Positions 59,640 to 64,000 of a DNA stretch of 64,000 nucleotides are shown piece after piece. The translations under genes and the position numbers were made by a program. Position 1 is the stretch's first letter, and the number at the start of each line of letters is the position of its first letter. The notes beneath the pieces are model-generated. The model made no database searches. It was not told the DNA's origin and saw nothing but the letters and a program-made list of their open reading frames with translations. Source of the stretch: Stenopsyche tienmushanensis (Eukaryota; Arthropoda; Insecta; Trichoptera; Stenopsychidae); assembly GCA_008973525.1 (NCBI GenBank), contig WACJ01000429.1, positions 97,256 through 161,255 of the forward strand, written 5' to 3'.

Positions 59640-60650
59640 ACATTTGAATGTTAGTCGTGACTTTAAAAAATGATACAAAAATCGGACCTAAATCCTACAT
59701 CTTAAAATAGACATCTTGATTTTCCAATCCACTATGAGTATTATTTCCGATCTGTGTTCTTGAAATCTCAATGCAATTGTTCAACATTAAACATTTCGAT
59801 AATAAGCCTAATAATCGTATTACAATATACTTAAAAACTATGGCTACTTGCCTCAATATTTTAGCTGCATGACGATCAGGATACAGTCTGGAACACGGAT
59901 CACATTCCGGAACGGCACAACACTCTGTGTATTAAAAAATATCACTTAACATACGCACATGCACATCCTAACCTGTGAAAATAAAATATAGCTCTGCACC
60001 GAATATTGTTGCATAGCATAAACTCAACGCCTAAACTGGACGGAAAAATTGAAACGCATTTATGACAAATTATTAATATTTATAAGAAAAACTATTTTTT
60101 AAAAATCATGGGATTAAATAAGCTGCTGCGATATATTCCCAAAAGTATTATTTTTCAAAAAAAATCACCATCCTTTTCGTTGCATAAATATATTATTTTT
60201 TAATGAATTTCAAATTTGATAAAAATCTTTTTGGGAATATATCAAAAGAGCTCATCTCAGAGAGAATCTCATGCATTCTTTCAATAGTTTATCATAATAA
60301 TTTACATTTAGTATTAATACATTTATATTCGTACGCTCAGTTGAGCCGTCGAATTCTAGGCGACAATCAGTGCGTGTTCGGTTCTTAGGTTATACGGTTT
60401 GGCTTAATCGTCAGAGGGATATATCTTAATAAATAAAGTGCAGTGTTGTTCCAGAATGCGTCCCGTACTCCAGGATCTATCCTGAACGTCATGCAGCGTC
60501 GATACTCAGGCAAGTGTTCTTAGTTTTTTAAGTGTTCTGTACTGCGACTTATAGTAAATTGGAGGTCCTTGATGTCTATTTTAAGATGTAGGATTTAAAG
60601 CCGATAAATTATGTTTTTTTTAAAGCCACGATAAACTTTTGATTTTATTG
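59640..60650. repeat. Foldback element: long imperfect palindrome of about 1 kb
   Basis: Three nested arm pairs share one centre near 60185. 59689-59715 is the exact inverse of 60571-60597 (27 of 27). 59864-59883 inverts to 60478-60497 (19 of 20), with similarity continuing inward. 60130-60144 inverts to 60229-60243 (15 of 15). Weaker similarity extends outward to about 59640 and 60650. No ORF. It lies inside the hAT element and is either a foldback transposon or an inverted duplication. Confidence 0.75.
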
Positions 60651-60796
60651 TCACAATAGACTCTTACATAGAGTGCGGAATAAGATGTCGATGGTTGAAT
60701 ACAGTAGGATGGTTTCAATGGGTATCTGATGAGCTGTGCGCCTGGTCGTGGCGGAATCTTCAAATCGTCATGCAGTCTGACCGCTGAGGAAAGATT

Positions 60797-61855
60797 CATA
60801 ATCATCATCATCAGTCTGTGTTCGTCCACCGCATCCAGCTTCATCCTGCTATTCTTTCGATGTCGTCAGTCTTACAGGGGTCTCCACTCCAACACTTTTC
60901 TTCCCCATCGACCGTCGTTTCTTCGACACATTTGTCTCCCCCATTGCCACTTAAGTGTGTCAATTCTTTCAGTAGCGTCTACTACTCGAGTTCTTCTTCG
61001 GATATCCTCGTTTCTGATTCTCTATTATAAAGACACTCCGAGCATAGATCTCTCTATGGCACGCTGGGAAAACTTTATTATGTGTAAAATGCCTGATATT
61101 AGATTCCACGTCTTCGTGGGTTAACACCGGGATGATGCGTTGGTTAAATGCTGCCATCCCAGTGGTATTCGTCTGTCAATTTCTGTTGAGAAATTTTGTC
61201 GTCCTAGTTGTATTACTTGCCCCAGATAAGTGTATTCATTTTCAACCTCAATTTGTGTTCCCCAATGGATATCGCCCCGAAGGTCTGAGAATTGTGACTA
61301 TTTATCATGGCTTCGATTTTATCCATGTTCATTCTCAGACAAATTTTACTTGACACTTCGTTTAGGTCTTGGAGCATGTCTTGAAGCTTTTCAGACGATT
61401 CGGCTATTAATACTATGTCACAATTTCTCCACTTGTGTGTTGTCAATACTGTGTCGGCACTTTTTCCAAGATAACAGTTTAAACACATCTTCCAAAGCGT
61501 TTATGATAAGCTTGGGAGATAGTTTATATTACAGCGTTGTAGTGAGCCTAAAACTGCCCAAGAAAGACAGTGGCTGATTATATTTTTCGGTTTTCTGGAT
61601 GATTTGTCTTAGTATGTGGATATGCTCGATGATACTAAAGCTTTTTCTAAATCCAGCCTGCTCGAGGTTGAAATTTGTCAAATCGATCTGCCAGCCTATT
61701 AGTTTTAACTCTCGAGAATACTTTATATATACATGGAAGAGAAGAGAAATTGGATGATAGTTCTTAAGCAATGAATTGTCTCCTTTTTTAAAAAGTAATA
61801 CACTCTTCCCAGGGGCTTCCCACTCAGGGGCTTCCCTATGTACCCTGTTAAAGAG
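60797..61855 (-). mobile_element. RTE-like non-LTR retrotransposon fragment
   Basis: Minus strand. Y-H-P-I-S-L-L and E-Q-A-G-F-R-K-S-F-S near 61660-61770 are the first RT motifs. D-I-V-L-I-A-E-S-S-E-K-L-Q with R-M-N-M-D-K near 61350-61420 is the motif C/D region, and C-terminal pieces follow to 60970. It ends at 60797-60815 in a run of ATCATCATC (tail TGATGATGAT on its own strand). Several stops and an internal deletion. The exact clade is inferred. Confidence 0.8.
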
Positions 61856-61889
61856 TTAAGATTTAGTTGTTTTTAATTATTAAGAATAC

Positions 61890-62237
61890 CGTGAACCAGT
61901 GACCTGCCAAACTATGCTGCATCATTTAAAAACCACCGGTAATCAGAAAGAGCAATATATGGAGAACAAAGTATCCCTTGAGCGTTTCCAAATATTTTTT
62001 TACGAATTTCGCGACATAAGATCGAGCGTTATCATGCAGAAAAATAACTTTGTAATGTCATTGTTCGTATTTCAGCCATATTTATTGTAAAGGACAGCTT
62101 AAACGAATCAATTCCGGCCGATTGCCCGTAATGGAATTGCTAGGTTGCAGCAGCTCATAGAGCACAGCCCTTTTGGTTCCACCAGATACACTGCATGATC
62201 TTCGAATCGTGAATATTAAGCTTCGGTGTTGATTCAC
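61890..62237 (-). mobile_element. Second mariner fragment
   Basis: Minus strand: M-Q-C-I-W-W-N-Q-K-G near 62190 and V-I-F-L-H-D-N-A-R-S-Y-V-A-K-F-V-K-K-Y-L near 62010 are mariner catalytic motifs. It belongs to a different lineage from the 46.4 kb element. Both ends are truncated; its right edge abuts the resumed hAT transposase. Confidence 0.75.
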
Positions 62238-62256
62238 AGAAGAAGAAAAGGAAATT

Positions 62257-63124
62257 ATGAAAATTCCTCTTTCAAACGATACAATAAGAAGAAGAATTTT
62301 AAATATGTCGGATGATATTGAGAAAACAGTTACCAATAAACTTTCCAAACGACATTTTGCTATACAAGTCGACGAATCTACTGACATTAGTGGTAAGGCA
62401 CAAATACTAGGTTCCGTTCATTTCATAAATGAAAACAAAATAGTGAATCAATATCTATGCTGCAAAGAACTTACCGAGCATACGACAGGACAAGATGTTT
62501 TTGATACTATTTCTTCATATTTAGAACAATTTAAAATATCATGGGAGTTATGTGTAGGAATTTGTAGAGATGGTGCTCCTTCAATGATAGGCTCAATCAA
62601 CGGATTTGTTACCCTTACAAAGTCATGAAACCCTAATATTATAATTATGAACTGTTTTTTGCATAGAGAATCATTAGTTTCGAAAACATTACCAGCAGCA
62701 CTAAAACATGTACTAGATCGCATTGCACGTTATTTTCCTTCCTTAAATAGAGAAAATTATGACTGGATTCGAAATCCATTTGTTACGACTGAAAAATCGT
62801 ATTGTGAATTTTGAAGAAGGAGAATTAGTCTCATTGTCGACTGATCGCACTCTAAAAATATTTTTTTCCGAAATGACAATAGAGGACTTTTGGATTTCTG
62901 TCCAAGAAGAATATCCAGCTCTTCACACGAAGGCACTGAAAATTTTGTTATAGTTTCCGACATCATATTTGTGTAAGCTCGGTTTCTCAACAATAACTAA
63001 TATGAAAACTAAAAAACGAGAAAGATTTACGAATTTAGACGAAGAATTGAGGGTAGCTTTATCAAATATTCGACCTAAAATTTATGATATCTGCAAAAGC
63101 CAACAAGCTCAGGTAGCACATTAA
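62257..63124 (+). pseudogene. hAT transposase catalytic and dimerisation parts, internally deleted
   Basis: The first frame reads I-Q-V-D-E-S-T-D-I-S and C-R-D-G-A-P-S-M-I-G, catalytic-core motifs, to TGA at 62626. It continues with F-L-H-R-E-S-L-V-S-K-T-L. After a large internal deletion and a frameshift near 62780 it ends with the hAT C-terminal dimerisation block (F-W-I-S-V-Q-E-E-Y-P; L-G-F-S-T-I-T-N; E-E-L-R-V-A-L-S-N-I-R-P). A further TAG lies at 62951. The stop is at 63122-63124. Confidence 0.88.
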
Positions 63125-63508
63125 TTGATTTTTGATTGATCATATAACTTCTATTGTGTTAAGCAGGGACATCATTTTGAGTGGACAACGGAAAAAAACA
63201 CCCCCTCCCCCAACCTAGATTTACCACTTCAAAAGAGCAAATATTTTTAATAAAACGCGTATAAATATAAAATTGTTTCTAGGGAAAAATTAACTAACTA
63301 AATATATTTTCAATGTTAAACATTTTTTATATAATTTGACATAAAAAGAAAATATGTAAAAACATGGTATGTAAATATTATTTTTTTAAATATGTAATAA
63401 AAATTATGTCTATGTATACAAATTTTTTCGACTTTTAATTCTGGTGCACCGCCACTTTTTCCCATGGTCAAAAGTGCACCGTGACTTCAAAAAGGTTGAG
63501 AATCACTG

Positions 63509-63650
63509 ATCTAGATGAATCGTAAGCTCTAGAAAACTTCCGAGGCAGCCATATTGATCTTACTGGAAATCATTTTCCAAAGTACCTTACGTTTCTTCGC
63601 AAAGATGAAGATCTACATGGGTTCGCATCCAAGTTCGTTGACTTCAAAAC
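63509..63650 (-). repeat. GATGAT-tail repeat family, copy F, part 2
   Basis: After the hAT target duplication, CTAGAAAACTTCCGAGGCAG and ATTGATCTTACTGGAAATC resume the order seen in copy A (18620-18670). This shows the hAT landed inside this repeat. Confidence 0.55.
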
Positions 63651-64000
63651 CACAAATAAGACAAAAAAAAGACAACTCTTCGACTACCATCTACTTTCTC
63701 TTCCAGTTCAACGTGGCCGTAGCAGAAAATGAAACAAAATGTTGAAGCCAAAGTGAATTTCAACTAAATATTAACACTTTGCAGTCCGTGTCCACGTTAA
63801 TGTGTGATGAGAATATCGTAAATTTGGCTTGAAAGGAACGTCATACGAACTTGATATAGATTTAATTATTTTTTTCTATGATTAACAGTGTACACATGTT
63901 TCAATATTGTAATCATATAAAATATATACATACAAATGACATAGCAAATTGTATTAAAAAAAACAAATAGTTTATAGATTTTTTTACAATACGTCACAGA
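63651..64000. other. Flanking intergenic DNA
   Basis: No gene seen. A TTAACACTTTGCAGTCCGTG stretch at 63771 resembles repeat ends at 13037 and 42436 (AAAGTGTTAA), so it may start another TTAA-type element. Confidence 0.35.

Larger units (their letters stand above)
58433..63508 (+). mobile_element. hAT transposon, 5076 bp, inactive, with nested insertions
   Basis: The left end CAGTGTTTCTCAACC and the right end (inverted) CAGTGATTCTCAACC are terminal repeats. Subterminal GTGCACCG motifs occur at both ends (58458-58497; 63443-63481). The flanks ATCTACAT (58425-58432) and ATCTAGAT (63509-63516) are an 8 bp target duplication with one change. The element codes a ZBED5/SCAND3-like hAT transposase in plus orientation, broken into N-terminal (58892) and C-terminal (62257-63124) parts. 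About 3.1 kb of unrelated elements lie between them. Confidence 0.93.

Noticed and set aside
60729..61124. 131-codon plus ORF
   Set aside because: Antisense shadow of the RTE-like element and its tail.
1..64000. CRISPR arrays, bacterial operons, riboswitches, replication origins
   Set aside because: Nothing of this type was seen; the window is eukaryotic nuclear DNA.

Overview
This is a window of arthropod (most likely insect) nuclear DNA. The evidence is AT-rich non-coding sequence, GT-AG introns, a Runt-family gene and a CLIC gene of insect type, a cytosolic-type tRNA-Leu, and dense remains of mariner, pogo, hAT, RTE-like and R1-like elements. I cannot fix the order or species.

Layout. 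(1) 1-6517, plus strand: the last two coding exons of a Runx-type transcription factor (probably lozenge), ending in the Groucho-recruiting VWRPY. They are separated by a 4.6 kb intron holding transposon remains. (2) 7.1-8.3 kb: a 470 bp hAT-type MITE with a perfect 8 bp target duplication and a small palindromic MITE. (3) 10.9-48.0 kb, plus strand: the complete coding part of Clic (chloride intracellular channel / EXC-4 family). A 25-codon first exon lies in a CpG-rich promoter, followed by a 33 kb first intron, then compact downstream exons, a candidate 30-nt micro-exon and the last exon. All its coding exons are in phase 0. (4) 48-57 kb: pogo and mariner remains, an intronless Nudix gene of the NUDT7/NUDT8 CoA-diphosphatase type ending in the peroxisomal signal SKL (minus strand), a tRNA-Leu(TAA) (minus strand) and a hAT fragment. 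(5) 57.4-58.2 kb: a small two-exon gene for a 71-residue zinc-ribbon-like protein. (6) 58.3-63.6 kb: a nested transposon stack.

The most unusual part is Clic intron 1. From about 15.2 to 43.4 kb it is a patchwork of CpG-dense stretches carrying many short, frame-broken, coding-like ORFs (mostly minus strand) that I cannot assign to any host or transposon family. They lie between ordinary AT-rich DNA and common repeats. Two 420-base stretches counted by hand gave 35 CpG inside this block and 7 outside it. My leading reading is a decayed insertion of foreign DNA, for example a large insect DNA virus, but no diagnostic viral gene was identified, so this stays a hypothesis.

Repeats give a relative history. 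A family with a GATGAT-type 3' tail occurs at least seven times. One copy, downstream of the zinc-ribbon gene, was split by a 5.1 kb hAT element with an 8 bp target duplication. That hAT in turn holds a 1 kb foldback palindrome, an RTE-like LINE fragment with the same kind of tail, and a mariner fragment. Four copies of a TTAA-flanked MITE family lie in Clic intron 1; the two full-length copies are both 165 bp.
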